Origin: Mycocentrospora acerina
Lineage: Eukaryota > Ascomycota > Dothideomycetes > Pleosporales
Length of the DNA stretch: 64,000 nt
NCBI GenBank assembly: GCA_022701365.1
Contig: JAKUHH010000072.1
Coordinates: forward strand, 496,001 to 560,000
Direction of reading: 5' to 3'
Shown: piece by piece, positions 1 through 12,073 of the stretch
Position numbering within the stretch: the first letter of the stretch is position 1
Layout: each line of letters opens with the position of its first letter
Made by a program: the position numbers and the translations under genes
Notes under the pieces: generated by a model
Told to the model about the DNA's origin: nothing
Database searches by the model: none
The model's input: only the letters and a program-made list of their open reading frames with translations

Positions 1-2860
1 CACAGCGATGCCTCGACCGACGCCCTGCTCGACGGCCTCGCCTTCCTCTCGCGCTCCATTGAGCAAAAGTCGGCCTCGCTCAAGGTCCTCGTCGAGACCA
101 ACTTCGACCGCTTCGTCGGCGCAAAGGCCACCATCGACCGCGTCTACAACGAGATGCGCGCAAAGGACGCCGACCCGGAACCGCCCAAGCGCCCGCCGCA
201 CGCCCGGGGCAGCAGCCGCGCCAGCTTCTCCGGCCGCAAGCCCAGTGACTCGCAGCCCCCGCCGCTCGGCACCCCCGTCCCCGCCGAGCGCCGGAAGAAC
301 GCGCTGATCAAGGAGAGCGAGTACGGCGTGCACGGCATCAAGGTCCCGCTCACCGAGGTCGCCGTCAAGGCCGAGGAGGTGTGGGGGCCCGCCCTCGGGG
401 GGCGCGACAAGGAAGAGAACCTCAAGGCCATCCTCGAGTCGGTCGAGCAGCACCGCGGCCTGTTCGAGGTCGGCTCGGCGATTCAGGACGCCGTCCGCCG
501 GCGAGACCACGAGACCATCACCGAAGAGTACAAGCGTGCGCGCAAGTACGCCGAGGACGCCCGCGCCATCGCCGAGCAGGCCAGCTCCACCCAGACTCCC
601 CTCACCGACAAGCAGATCCACCAGATTGTCGTCACGGCGAGGATGTGGTCCGACGTGGAGCGCCAGATTGAGCACTTCAAGCGAGACTCGTGGAAGCGAC
701 TTGCCGCGACCCACTTCACCAAGCACCAGGTCGGCAGTGACGACACAAAGTCGGACGAGTACCTGAGCATCATATCCGTCATGCTAGAGCTGGGCACCGA
801 AGACAGCCCCATCTGGGTGTGGCTGCTCTCGCGCTACGAGCACCTCAAGTCTCGCCTCAACCACGTCTGTGAACGTTCGAGGGTCGAGATTGAGATTCTG
901 CGCCGTCATCTGTCCAACGGAGACAAGACTAGCCTGCGGCTGCTGCAGAAACACCTGCGGTCAGTGCCCAACACCAGCACCATGACTACTGAGCCGTCGA
1001 AGCTCGACACGCCCAAGGTGATTGAGTTCTGGGAACACGTGCACAGCTCCATGAACACGCTTCTGTCCACAAAGGGTGGCCTCCTCGGCGAGCTGATTGA
1101 GTTCTGGGAAATCACACAGTCCTTCATCTTCGGTCGCGCTCAGAGGAGTTTGCCCACAGGCTACCGAAATCAGTCTGCAGTGCACCATTCGCTATCAACC
1201 ACCAACGTGGACGAGCTGCAGAAAGGAATGGCCGAGCTCGTCGCTATTATTCGAGAACACCTGTACTCGTTCTTCTCCGACCCCCCAATCGAAGACGTGT
1301 CCCTTCTTCTTTCCCCGTTGCCTACATCGCCAGATATGTCAACGCCAAAGACACCAATGAGCGCTCTCTTGAGCCCTACTTCCAACACAAGGTTCCGTTT
1401 TGACCCCAACAACGTTCCACCACCGTCCCCAAGTCGTGGCGAGGCTTGGGAAAAGTACGCCTTTTGGCCTCCGCACTCCAATGCACTCTCAGGCTCGTAC
1501 TACCTCTCCAAGACGCTTGTTCTCGTCGGTACAGCAGCCAACGAGCTCGCCTCTCTTCGACTGCCAGAAAACCTTCGCATTGATGATGGCCTGCGTCTTC
1601 TTGTCGGCGCTGTTCGAGAACGAAGCGTGCAAGCCGTGTGCGCAGCCTGGAATACAGACGCCGAGAAACTCAAGGTGCTTGAAGATTGGACCCGCAACGA
1701 GGAGCGCAAAGACACGACAAATCTGCCGCAACGTTTCTTTGCGGTGCAGAGCTTCCTGCTGAACAACCTGCAGAAGATCATGTATGTCGAGGCGTCGAGC
1801 AAGACCGCCATCGATGTCGTTGTGCCGCCGAGCAACAAATTGCTGCAAATGGTCCGCAGTCAGTTCGTTACAAGCTTATACCGGACCTTGAGCGGGATGG
1901 TGGAATGCGCCGAAAAAGGTCGCCTTGCACTAGGCTCGGACTTTGAAATCAAAGGCGATGACCTGACCGTCGACGAGGAAGACATTGAAGGCGATTGGGG
2001 GAGAGTCGATGCAGACAAACAGGTAAGCTTCTCTCCTATTTGAATTATACTACACCTATTAGTAAAGTGCAAAGACTTACAACCTCCAGTCAACCCGCCT
2101 CCTCCTCACCCTCTCCAACATGTCCTTCTTCGCCAACACAATAACTCCGACCCTTCTCTCTCTCTTCGAGACCCTCTTCTCGGTGCAACTCACCGACGAA
2201 ACAGCCCGAATCCGCGATGTCCTTTCGCAGCTCGACACCCAACTCTTCAAATCCTACACGACGCCCCACTCGCAGAAAATTCACACGGTGATCGAATCCG
2301 GCATCTTCAGCCCCTCCTGGGCCGCCAAGAAGGCCTCAACCACGAGCACAAGATCCACTGCAGCCGGGGGCGATGCAGACACACAAACCGACCCCTCCCC
2401 TTACGTCGTAACCACCCTCCTGCACCTCGTAACCATCCACACGGAATCCAGCACCACCGTCGCACCCCTCACCCCGCGCATCCTCCGCTCCCTCACCGAA
2501 TCCCTCACCACCTCCCTAATCACAACCTTCCAGTCCCCGCGCCTACCCTCCGTCTCCCTCGCACAACTCCTCCAAGCAACCCTCGACGTCGAGTTTCTCG
2601 CCCAGACCCTCGCTGCGTACACGAGCGAGGCCGCGTCCCAGACTCAGAGCGACATCTACCAGGTCCTGGACCGTAAGACGGATAACCGTGCCCGCGTGCG
2701 CTTGCAAGATGAGCTGGGCGGGCTGAGGAAGACGCTTAAAGGGCTGCGCGAGGGGACGAGGGTGCAGTTTGCGTGTTTTAGAAGGGAGAGGAGGAGAGAG
2801 GATGGTGGTGGTGGTGGTAGTGGTGGCGGTGGCGGCGGCGGTGGTGGGGGGAAGAGATAG
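1..2860 (+). CDS. sec5: Exocyst complex subunit Sec5 (5' end missing)
   Basis: Sec5 is a subunit of the octameric exocyst, which tethers secretory vesicles to the plasma membrane at growth sites. The reading frame is open from base 1, so the start lies outside the window. About 930 residues are visible. The first 50 (FDRFVGAKATIDRVYNEM) match the conserved Sec5 N-terminal helical region that follows its core. Two exons: 1..2022 and 2090..2860. The 67-nt intron is phase 0, with GTAAGC donor and CTCCAG acceptor; reading through it hits a stop at once, so splicing is needed. The C-terminus ends in a glycine run encoded by GGT/GGC repeats (about 2803-2852), which probably varies in length between strains. 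The next gene is convergent, with under 300 nt between stops. Family assignment is from recognition of the protein, not from a search. Confidence 0.88.
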
Positions 2861-3159
2861 ATGGGAAGAAATACATTACAGACGTAAATACAAAATGGAT
2901 GGAGAGTGGTATAAAAATGATGAGAAATTTTAATCATTACATCAAAATAACTTCTCGTATATATATCTCCATTGATTACTTATAACAAAACCGAATCAGG
3001 TCCATGTCCTTTTTTTTCCTTCCGCATTAAACCCGTTTCCAGTCCTATCCCAGCCAGAAAAAAACGCCATATCCTATCCCACAACAATATTAAAAATATA
3101 CATGTACAGAAAAAAATACATTCGCACCCTTGAGTGCCACTCCCAAAAATAATCCCCTT

Positions 3160-5380
3160 TTACGTCGACACAACGCGCGCCCCACCACTACCAGGCGAGT
3201 ACAAATGCGGCGCAAGCGCAATCTTGTACGTTGTGATACTCGGCGACGACTTGATCGCAGACACACTATCCTTTCGTTCCTTGGAGACACTCACAGGGGA
3301 ATCCGCATAAAGCGTAGCCTCCGAGTCGTATTTTGCGTGGGGGAATGTTTTCTCGGTGGGTGTGGTGGTTGTGTGCTCGGGCTCGTCTTCTCTCTGCTGC
3401 TGCTGCTGATGTTGCTGCTGATGTGGTGGTGTGGGAGTGTCGGACGTCAAAGGAGATGAATTGTCGTCGTTGCTCCATGGTTCGCTGTCTGGGGCTTGGA
3501 ACGCGGGTGAGCCGGTGCTGGATGCAGCGGCGACGAGGTCGTCGGATGAGCGCTTTGTTTGGGAGAAGGAATGTGGGGAGGGAGCAACAAAGGATACGTC
3601 TGCGATACCCATACCCTCGAGTCGGGCAGCTATAGCGTCCTTGTCGGATTCGGTAGTGGTTGTTGTTGTTGATGGTAGACTGAAGTCGTCTTGTGAGTGA
3701 CTGCTCGCTGCATTGACAGGTGTCGGACCCTTCCACTCTGGATGAGATATGCGTCCTATTATGCTAAACTTGCCCGTTCCTGCCCTGGCCCAATCCCATA
3801 ACCCACGCCGTGTTGGCGTTGGTTCGAGCACCACGTTGCGAGTTTCGTCCTCATCGCCCTCGCTCATTACAGTGATGCTACGGTGAGATCCGCCGTCTAA
3901 GCTTTGGAGGCGCTCGCCGGGGACTAGGGGAGACACCAGATTCTCCGCCTCTGGATACTGACTCTGACCTAATTGGGGTACTCGCTTCTCCGAAGAAGTG
4001 ACTCTCTTCAGTCTCTCCCGGTCCCTCTGCCAGTCCCTCACCAGTTCCGGGCTGGTTGGCTGTGCTGCGGTCGCCGTTTCCATCGAGGTACCGACTGTCG
4101 AGATCGCTGGACTTGTTATGCGTCGGCGGAGAGGGCCTGCGCTTATGCCGTCTTGTGGGCGAACTGGACGGGGAAGAGGCTGGCGAGGTGTCTTTGGGGG
4201 ACGAGGGCGGGGAGGGTGGCGAAGTTGGACGAAGCTTGTGGCGAGAGTTGGTTTGGCGAATTGGTGGGCGGGCTGGACTGGTTAATGCGTGTTACTAGCA
4301 GTCTTGCGGGAACGACAAACAGGGTTGACGTGTGCTGGACAGAGAGTAGAAACAGGGCTATTCACCTTGCTTGGTCCTCGCCTTCCCCTTGACGGGGCAG
4401 TTTGGGCCAGCCTCGTGGTCGTGATACTCGCACTTGCCGCCGGCTTCTGTGGGGTCATCGAACAGCACACCTCCAGTTCCGAGTCTGATGGCTTTGACGA
4501 GGTCGATGGCGAAATCTGGGTTGTGCTCGAAACACTGGCGATATGTTTCCACGTCGCGATGGCTGGCTGGGTCCATGATTTGCCGCGCCGCGATCCTGGT
4601 CATCAACTGTCTAAAGGGCGAGCCGGGCGGACTCTTGCGGTAGATGTCGTCGATTTCATCAGCATCAGGAACCAGCTCTGCCTCGTTAAGGCCCTTACGG
4701 TACTGGTCCATGGCGACATTCTTCAGCTGGGACATGTCGAAGCGGTCGCACAGAAGATACAGCTTGTGGCAGCTGACGGCATACTCATACTTCTGGTTGG
4801 CGTCGGCTAGATCGGAGACATCATCAAGCTTGCCCTGGTACAGCCACTTCACAAGTAGTTCGAAGCCAGCAGGATCATGGTCAGGCAGTTCCAGCGTGTG
4901 CTTGCTCTGCGCAGCGTCGTCGCCCTCCAACTCGGCCTCGAGCAGCTCCGAGTGGTGGCATAACAGGTTGCGATGGATGGTCCAGCGGCGCTTGGCCTCG
5001 CCAACATAGATGTCGATCATGGGGCCGGAGAGCAACCTGTCGCGTTGCAGCTTAGCTTTTGCGCGTACATGTAGACGATGGGAATAGAGGCGATGGGCGA
5101 GAGCTGGGCGCACAGAGAGGCATCGCGATGGGGGCACTGCCTTCTGCGCCGTCTCCAATTCAAGTGCATCTGCGTCCAACGCATCACGTGTCTCTTCGCC
5201 CATCTCTTCTGACGGCGCGCGAGAAGCGTCTGCGCCGTTGCATAGCTCGACTAAGGAAGCGTCTACATACTCAGCATAGGTTGCGGCAGGCACCTGGCCA
5301 ATGCTGCCGTTCGCCATTCGCAGTCGTCGGGCGTTGTAGGCAAAATCACGATAGAAGACGAGCTGGTCGTGCCATCCCAT
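3160..5380 (-). CDS. BTB/POZ-domain protein, two exons
   Basis: Predicted 710-residue protein with one BTB/POZ domain at about residues 119-235 (MIDIYVGEAKRRWTIHRNLL, then the LELPDHDPAGFELLVKWLY block typical of fungal BTB proteins). BTB domains mediate dimerisation and often bind Cullin-3; substrate and process are unknown here. Exon 1 is 5380..4366 and exon 2 is 4277..3160. The 88-nt intron has a GTGAAT donor and AACCAG acceptor in phase 1. Without it the gene looks like two separate ORFs of 340 and 307 residues; the second has no upstream stop until just inside the intron, which supports the join. The C-terminal half is low-complexity, rich in S/T/P, with a His/Gln run (HQQQHQQQQQ). The start is the first ATG in frame. 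Moderately sure of the join, sure of the BTB domain. Confidence 0.8.
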
Positions 5381-6782
5381 GCGGCGCGGTGATGGTGGTC
5401 ATAAGTTGCAGACGCGTGTAGGTGAGGAGAGATGGAGATGGAGGCTGAGCTTCGCGATGCACCGTCTCCATGTACAAGGAGCGGCTGGGGATGATGTCAC
5501 GCGTTACCAGGATTCCCGTCTCTTTTCCGTGTTCATTTCCAACTTCAATCCTCCACCATCGTTGAGAGATGCTACTCTCCAAGAGTGTTTCCCGTTCTCG
5601 AGCACGACTGCGCGGTTTCAAAAGTACAGAATCAGACTTCAATCGGCCCATTTGACTGGATATCTTGATCTGTTTGAATGCGTATACCACATACCTACCT
5701 ACCTGCCTCGCTGCTACTGCTGCCATGCGTCGTTGCTATTGAAAAGGAGGTTCATGTTTGTTCTGCGAAGGAGGTTGCTCTTTTCTGCACTGGCTCTGGG
5801 TGGCGTGTGCACTGGTCTCTAGCGTTCCAAAAGAACTGCGTGGAAATGGTCTAGGAGATTGGGTGGACGTCGTTCTTGACAGATGCTGTCTTCATGGCTT
5901 GTGCTTTGACCTGTTTCACTGGCCTGTGCACAGCTCATGACACACCTGTGGAAATGTGAGTGCAAGCGCTTTTTATACAGCTGAACAGTAGGCATGGTAA
6001 GCGATTTACCAGTTCATGGAGTACAAGCTCTGTAGTTATCTTCCTATGTCTCAAGCTAAAGAGTTAGCAAAACGGGTTCTACTTGCAGTGGGAAACTTGA
6101 TCGCAGTGGTGAGGTGAAGGTGTTTTTGATGTCGGGTTGGAAAGATATTCCCTTGAACAATGCATCCTCAGACATATTTCTCTTTTCCCATATCTTTCTA
6201 ACACTTTCTCTCGCATTTCATACTCAACATGATTTTTATTGATTGAGACATGACTTTCCAACTAGGAGATTGGCATACATCTTTGGTTTGAGCAAAAGAG
6301 CAAGGATCATGACCTGGTAGCCAGGCGGACTCACACAAGTAAAATACTTGACAAATGCTCAAGCTTCATACTGTTCAGTATAATCTTGAATTGTATTCAT
6401 CGAAACATAAGGATGCTCTCCATCTCACCAACTTCTTTTTCCATATCCAAATTGTAAATCTTATCCCAATCAATCACACCAAATGCCACTGATCATGTGT
6501 GTCAGCCAAGCCGAGCTACACCCAACCACATACCTCCGCCAACCCACCAACGCGCATTCACCTCTGCATGATCCTGTGTTTATTTACTCTACTCGTCTAC
6601 TACCTGAGTTGCCATGGAAGGGTATCCCTTGAGTAGCAGGGCTACCCACTCCTGCAGACTTTGACGTCTAAAAAATCACTTTTGCTCCAATATCTCATTT
6701 TACCGTCGATTCCGGGCTCATAGCCCACTCCTCGACTTCGTATGCTTTGAAGCACCATCTAAGAAAGCTTCGAAAAGTAGAT
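5381..6782. other. Intergenic region between divergent genes
   Basis: About 1.4 kb between a minus-strand BTB gene and a plus-strand hypothetical gene. It must contain both promoters and the BTB gene leader. Pyrimidine-rich and moderately AT-rich. ORFs of up to 147 codons on both strands overlap each other, have no recognisable domain and look like chance. I see no tRNA, repeat or transposon. Confidence 0.6.
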
Positions 6783-8032
6783 ATGGCTATCACAAAGTTG
6801 AACGCCCGCCGGGCTAAGGTTTCTAGAGCAACAGAGAAGCGGAAGAGATCAGTAAAAGTGAAATTTCCACACACATCGCAGGTCAAAACTAATGGGATGC
6901 GTTCTGAAAAGACAAAGCTCAAGCGCCTACGAAAGAAGTCTTTGAGTTCTGGCACATGCCTAGGAGCCACTAAGGACCGACCTGTCACTATCGACAGCGA
7001 TGATAATGAGGACATGGAACACGATGGCGAATCAGATGACGATCTGCAAATTCTTAAGAGGTGTGGCCTGTTTCCTTATGGTACTGATACGTACTGCGAA
7101 CGCTGACACACTCAGCACACCTGATGCCCAAGGGCAACAATTGAGCGCACAGATTGCAATAGCGAGGTGAGTATACCCTGAAGTGATATGGCCATGACTG
7201 ACCAACCTGTAGAGATGAAATTACCTGTCAATCTACAGAGAAAAAACATAGTTTTAAGAAGACACCCGAAATGTCGAGTTCACGCAAGCATCGTCAATCT
7301 CATGGAAGTTTCCAAGAGCACCGAATGAAGGCTACTTCAGGTTCTTCCCATGGAACCATCCTGATGCCTTCAGCAGTTACTGCATCCAAACGTTGAGATC
7401 GCGTACCTAATAATGTGCTAAAAGAAGACAAGCTCATCACCATTCAGGATTTGCGCAACGATAAATCTCAATCTCAGGAACCCTCGATGACTAGCCCGCC
7501 ACTCAATGAATCTTTGATGCAAGATTTAGACAGAAATGAAGCAATATTCAAAATAGATTTCGATGATCCAGATTTCATCTACGACAACGATGCTCCATCT
7601 ACACCTCTGTTAGAAAACTGGAAGAAATCCCGATCTAGACAACGGCCAACACCCAAGTCTCTCATCGATAAGAGAAATCGATCGAACTCCCCGAAAAAGA
7701 CCAGTAACCCCTCTTTGGTCGAGAGCAAACCTTTACCTTCACACGTCAGAAAAGGTCATGCGAAAATTAGCAACAAGCGAAATGCACACACAAGCAGGAC
7801 TCGCCTAAGAGAGACCAGCAGCGACCGCGATTTTGTAGTAGAAGGTAGTTTTGTTACAAGAGACTCCGACGACTCGTTCAACGGAGACTATCGTTTATAT
7901 AATCAAGGAAGCGACGTGGAGATATTGAACAGCGAGTATGATGGAACAGACTTGAGTATCGACATGCAACCAGAGTATGCATACAATGCAGAATTGTTAG
8001 CAAAGAAGAGAGGAGGCTTCAATATGAGATAG
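6783..8032 (+). CDS. Hypothetical basic, probably nuclear protein, four exons
   Basis: No family recognised. Proposed exons are 6783..7060, 7116..7166, 7213..7340 and 7425..8032, giving 354 residues. Introns 1 and 2 are clear (GTGTGG/CTCAG; GTGAGT/CTGTAG) and each removes an in-frame stop. Intron 3 (GTTCTT donor, CTAAT branch, AAAG acceptor) is weaker and chosen because only it keeps phase. The N-terminus is highly basic (Lys/Arg-rich, several bipartite NLS-like clusters). An acidic serine stretch near residue 75 (VTIDSDDNEDMEHDGESDDD) and a hydrophobic core after it (DLQIL) resemble a SUMO-interacting motif. The C-terminal half is polar and looks disordered. The in-frame TTG 12 codons upstream was not used because ATG at 6783 is the first true start. 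Possibly chromatin-associated; that is inference. Confidence 0.5.
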
Positions 8033-9828
8033 GTTTATGACTGGTCGAGACTGTCATGAACATCTCACGGACATGCAAGAATATTTTTGTGATGACTTTT
8101 CTACGCAAAAAATGCATATCGTTACTAAAATTGACCCAAGACTCTTATACTACTTTTCTCTTGATCAATCTTCTTGTCCTATATTTATTCTTGCCTCATT
8201 CTCGCCTCTCCACTCCAGCCTTTCCCCACACGCACTACAAGTAACCCATCTCATAAGCAAATTGAGCGACCGCATTGCGATTGACCCTACTTACAGAACC
8301 ACGAATATCTTGCAGCGGTGATGCATGATCTTTTACAAGAAATTAGGTGGGTTTATTTTGAAGTAGAATGGGGACTAGAGGGAGATTGAGAAGACGAGGG
8401 TAGGAACATACAGAGTTATTATTGGAACAAACCTTACGTGGAAAAGCGCAGAGATCGGCAAAAAAGTTTTGTGTTTTTGGAAGAAGGGGCTGGACAATGC
8501 AGGTAGATAGAACAAGAAACTAAAAGTTTGTCGAGAAAAGGTGGCTGCATTTAATACCATTGATGTAATCATGCCAGTAGCGGGGCTGACTCGAGATGGA
8601 ACTGGATGTTGGATAGAAATATGTGTTGAGAGGCGAGGATTCTTTTCGTAGACTCAAGATACAATACATAAATTCGAAATAAATGTTGCTGAAAAGAACG
8701 CCAGATAGAGCAGTAAGACCAAAATCACTGTAGACACTACTTCATTTCATTTCATATGACTCAAACTTGGTTAATAGGTTGAGCTCCATTGAACAACACA
8801 ACTAGCGGTGTCAATAAATAAATCCTTCAATATCGACGTCATTTCACTTAGTTGTTCTTATGCTGTTGTTGCTCAGCCTCGGTGGTGGATCAGTTCAAGT
8901 GATGAAGCAATTCGCGTAGATCCTGGTGCAGATATGGCGCACACTAGCAAAGCTCGGGTCACTAGTAGCAAGAGAAAGAAGCATTAGGCTTGGTATATAC
9001 TTAGAAATACTAGTAGCATCGATATGGTGCTTAGGAATTTGCAAAAGGTATACAGTGACAGTAACAAGGGTCGCTTATGTCTCTTGGATCAGGAATGTGA
9101 CGCGACAGATTAGTCGATGATTTAGTTATTATTCCCATTTGGAACGGAAATAATTTTATTCAAACTTCTATTACTTTTGAGCCGACTTAAAAGCCTGAGA
9201 TCAAGATGTTCGGATGGGAGCTGGCTCGAAGAGTCCAGGAAACACGCCAACCTAACCCTTCTAAGTTGGCAGATGTAGAAATATCCAGTCTGATACCTCC
9301 TACAAGACGCATGCTAGTTATGCGTCAAAGACAATGCGTCTCAATGTGAACGAGTTTTGCCCAATGCGCTAGCAAAACGTGGTGGCGCTTGCAAAATGGT
9401 GCAAACCGCACAGCCTCGCAAGCGGCTGTAAAAAACCTCTTGACCAGTATATCAGGCTGTGTAACACCAATATTAGGCCCAGAAGACCCAACATGATCTC
9501 GGGAGGCTGTCTTGTGGCAGAATTGCTAACTGTATCAAGGTGACTTAGGCGAGATACTTGGCTTTTAGAGTAAGTGCAGATCTAGACTCGGCCACTTAAA
9601 CCGCATCGGGGATGAAGGCGTCGAGCTTGTTCAGCCAAAGAACTCAGCCCTGTAAATAGGGATTGCCGATAGCTATCAAGCATGGCATTCTTTTGCATAA
9701 AAGCTGGTACCTGCTCTATGCAGGTGTGAATTTAAGGCTTCGAAAGTTAATCAGCGAATCTTTTGCAATCGTCCAAGATCGAGTTACACGAACACAGATA
9801 TCCTCATCCTCGCTCTTCGACTAATAAG
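8033..9828. other. Long gene-free stretch, AT-rich
   Basis: About 1.8 kb with no ORF I can support. The first 300 bases are pyrimidine-rich, the rest AT-rich. One short coding-like stretch starts at the ATG near 9207 (47 codons) but has no domain or splice support. The last 150 bases are the promoter and leader of the WW-domain gene. Confidence 0.5.
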
Positions 9829-11535
9829 ATGAATTATCAAGCCACCACACCAAATCCCGGTGGTCCCGGAAATGCAGTCATACCACCTGGTTGGAAAGCA
9901 GAATGGAGTGCGGAACATTCGAGATAGTAAGAACTACTCCGTTTCCGCATGTTTACCACAGTAACCTCGATGAACACAGTACTGACAAGAGATACACTCA
10001 GTTATTATGTGAACATCTACACCAAAGAGAGCAGCTGGAACTTACCTGCAGCAGCCCCACCACCTCCTCCGCCACAGCAAATACAGAGGAAACCTGTTGC
10101 GACCCCGCCTACACAACCACAAGCTCAGATTTCGACTCCAACAGTACAGGGGGCTTACAATCAAAGCTATCCAACGCCTTCAGCGCCGCAAGCAGCCACA
10201 GGATACTTCCCGCCCGCACCAGGTGCCCAGCAGAATTATCAGCCACAGCAGCAACAGCCACAGTATGCACAGTCTCAATCGCCTGTTCCACAACCCCAAC
10301 CACAGCAGCAGCAGCAGCAGCAGCAACAGCAGTACCAGCAACAATATTTGCAGCAACAACAACACACGCAGTATGCACAACCTTCCCCATTGCCTGCTCA
10401 ACAGCAGCAATATTCTGGAACTTCACAACATGTTCCACCGCAGAATCATTACACTGCTCCTCCAAATGGAGCCCAACAGTTTTCTCCTTCGGTAACTCCG
10501 GCCTCTTTCCAAGAGCAACAACGTAACTTCACTCCACCGATGGCCGCTCCTAACAGCAACTACGCACCACCCATTACACCCAATTCGCAATACTCTCAAC
10601 CCTCGCAACAGGCGTTCACTCCGCCGATCACTCCTAACACCTACAACCCTCAACAGCCCAACACATATGCTCCACCCCCTCATAGTCAACAAGCCAGTTA
10701 CACACCAACAAACACGAACTCTGGCGCACAATTTGCCTCTCCACCCCAAAGACCTATGTCTTATTACCCTCAGCAACCCAATAACTTCGCTCAGCCCTCC
10801 CCACAACTGCACCAGCAAAACGGCTATCCGAACCAAGCCCAACCACAATTCCAAAGTCCACCCCAATCGCAATTCCAAAACCAAGACAAGCAATCTAAGC
10901 GCTCCTCAATGATGGGAGGAAGTCTCATGGGCGGAAGCATGATGGGCAAAATGTCTTCCAAGTTCACACAACTTCAGAAAAGCGCCAGTTCCTCCATGAC
11001 CAACATGTCTTCGAAGCCTGCCACACCCGTACGCTCTGCCGCACACCCCAACGCAAAGCCACCTGCCTCCTCGGGCAGCGACTGGAAAAAGTGGGGAACA
11101 AGAGCGGCGTTTGGTGTAGCCGCCGTCGGCGCATTGGCTTTGGGTGTCGATGCTATGGATGGGGGGATCTTCGATGGAGCGGCTGGTATGAGCGGAGGAG
11201 GAGACTTTAGTGGAGGGGACTTCAGTGGAGGAGGATTGGACGGAGTTGACGCACAGTCAGCGATTGATGCCAATGCGGCGCAGTTGGCTTTGGAGCAACA
11301 GGGACAGGAAAATGCGCTTATGCTGCTGGATCCTGTGGGTACAACTTGTAAGTGGCGATTCTTTTTTCTTCCTTCCATGAGAGTCAAACTGTACTTGATG
11401 CCTGTATGCGTTTTGATACACATCTTCATGACGACTTCTTTTCCATCAATTTGCTTTCATAGTACAAATACCACGCAACTGCTAACCTTTTTTTCCACTT
11501 TAGACACAACAGTACCGTCTTCAGGGCTTATCTAG
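9829..11535 (+). CDS. WW-domain protein with Q/P-rich middle and Gly-rich C-terminus
   Basis: Predicted 491 residues from exons 9829..9926, 10002..11347 and 11504..11535. The WW domain becomes visible only after joining exons 1 and 2 (75-nt intron, GTAAGA/CTCAG, phase 2): P19-P20-G21-W22, a YYY triplet at 33-35, W45 and P48 fit the WW consensus of two tryptophans 20-23 apart and a terminal proline. WW domains bind proline-rich ligands. A 300-residue Q/P/S/Y-rich disordered region follows, with a polyglutamine run, then repeated Met-Gly-Gly motifs, a hydrophobic stretch at about 395-415 (AAFGVAAVGALALGV) that may be membrane-associated, and Gly/Asp-rich repeats. The last intron (GTAAGT, GCTAAC branch, TTTAG acceptor) leads to a 10-codon final exon. 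Without it translation runs on in frame to the same stop, so intron retention would also give a protein. Confidence 0.72.
10303..10332 (+). repeat. CAG trinucleotide microsatellite coding polyglutamine
   Basis: Nearly pure CAG units with one CAA interruption, in frame within the WW-domain gene. Likely length-polymorphic. Confidence 0.85.
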
Positions 11536-12073
11536 ATCAAGTGCAATTTTTTTTGAATCAATTTGCCGAAGGATAATTAGGCGGTATTCGTCTAGGGTTG
11601 GGGGTTTCCAGTCGTTTTGGAAATAATGTAAATACCTTTTATTTTCACCTTGCTCGCCTCATCTCTTTGTTTGACTGGCCTAACCAAGCGTATTGATTGG
11701 ATAAGATGGTTGCTGAGACTAGCAACACGAAAGGGGGTGTGTTACTTTCGAGGAAAATCTTGGAATTTATTTTTTTGCAGATCAGTGCTTCTTCTAATGT
11801 TATAGCGTTTTGATTGCGTGGCAACGCATCTGGCCCATCTCTGGAAACCGCGGAATAAAATATAGCCGACTTTCAAAGAAAACAGTAACATTGATTTAAT
11901 GCTTTGGCTAGTTCGTGTATCAACTCGATTGCATTTACAATGCGTCGAAAAAAGCCACAAGTTAGAACCTCTCCATTCTACACATTGGTTGATAAGATCC
12001 TTCCGATTCAGAAACGCCCCTTAAATTAACAAGGACGTCGAAAATTTTCCTGCCTCGACAATTTTGCTCTTGA
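11536..12073. other. Intergenic region between convergent genes
   Basis: About 540 bases between two 3' ends, moderately AT-rich, with no supported gene. It should contain both polyadenylation regions. Confidence 0.5.

Noticed and set aside
5346..5822. ORFs of 126 and 147 codons on opposite strands before the BTB gene
   Set aside because: They are mutual shadows in the leader region with no domain or start context.
10109..10465. Antisense hydrophobic ORF rich in Leu/Ala/Val opposite the WW gene
   Set aside because: It is the complement of CAG/CAA-rich coding sequence and has no independent support.
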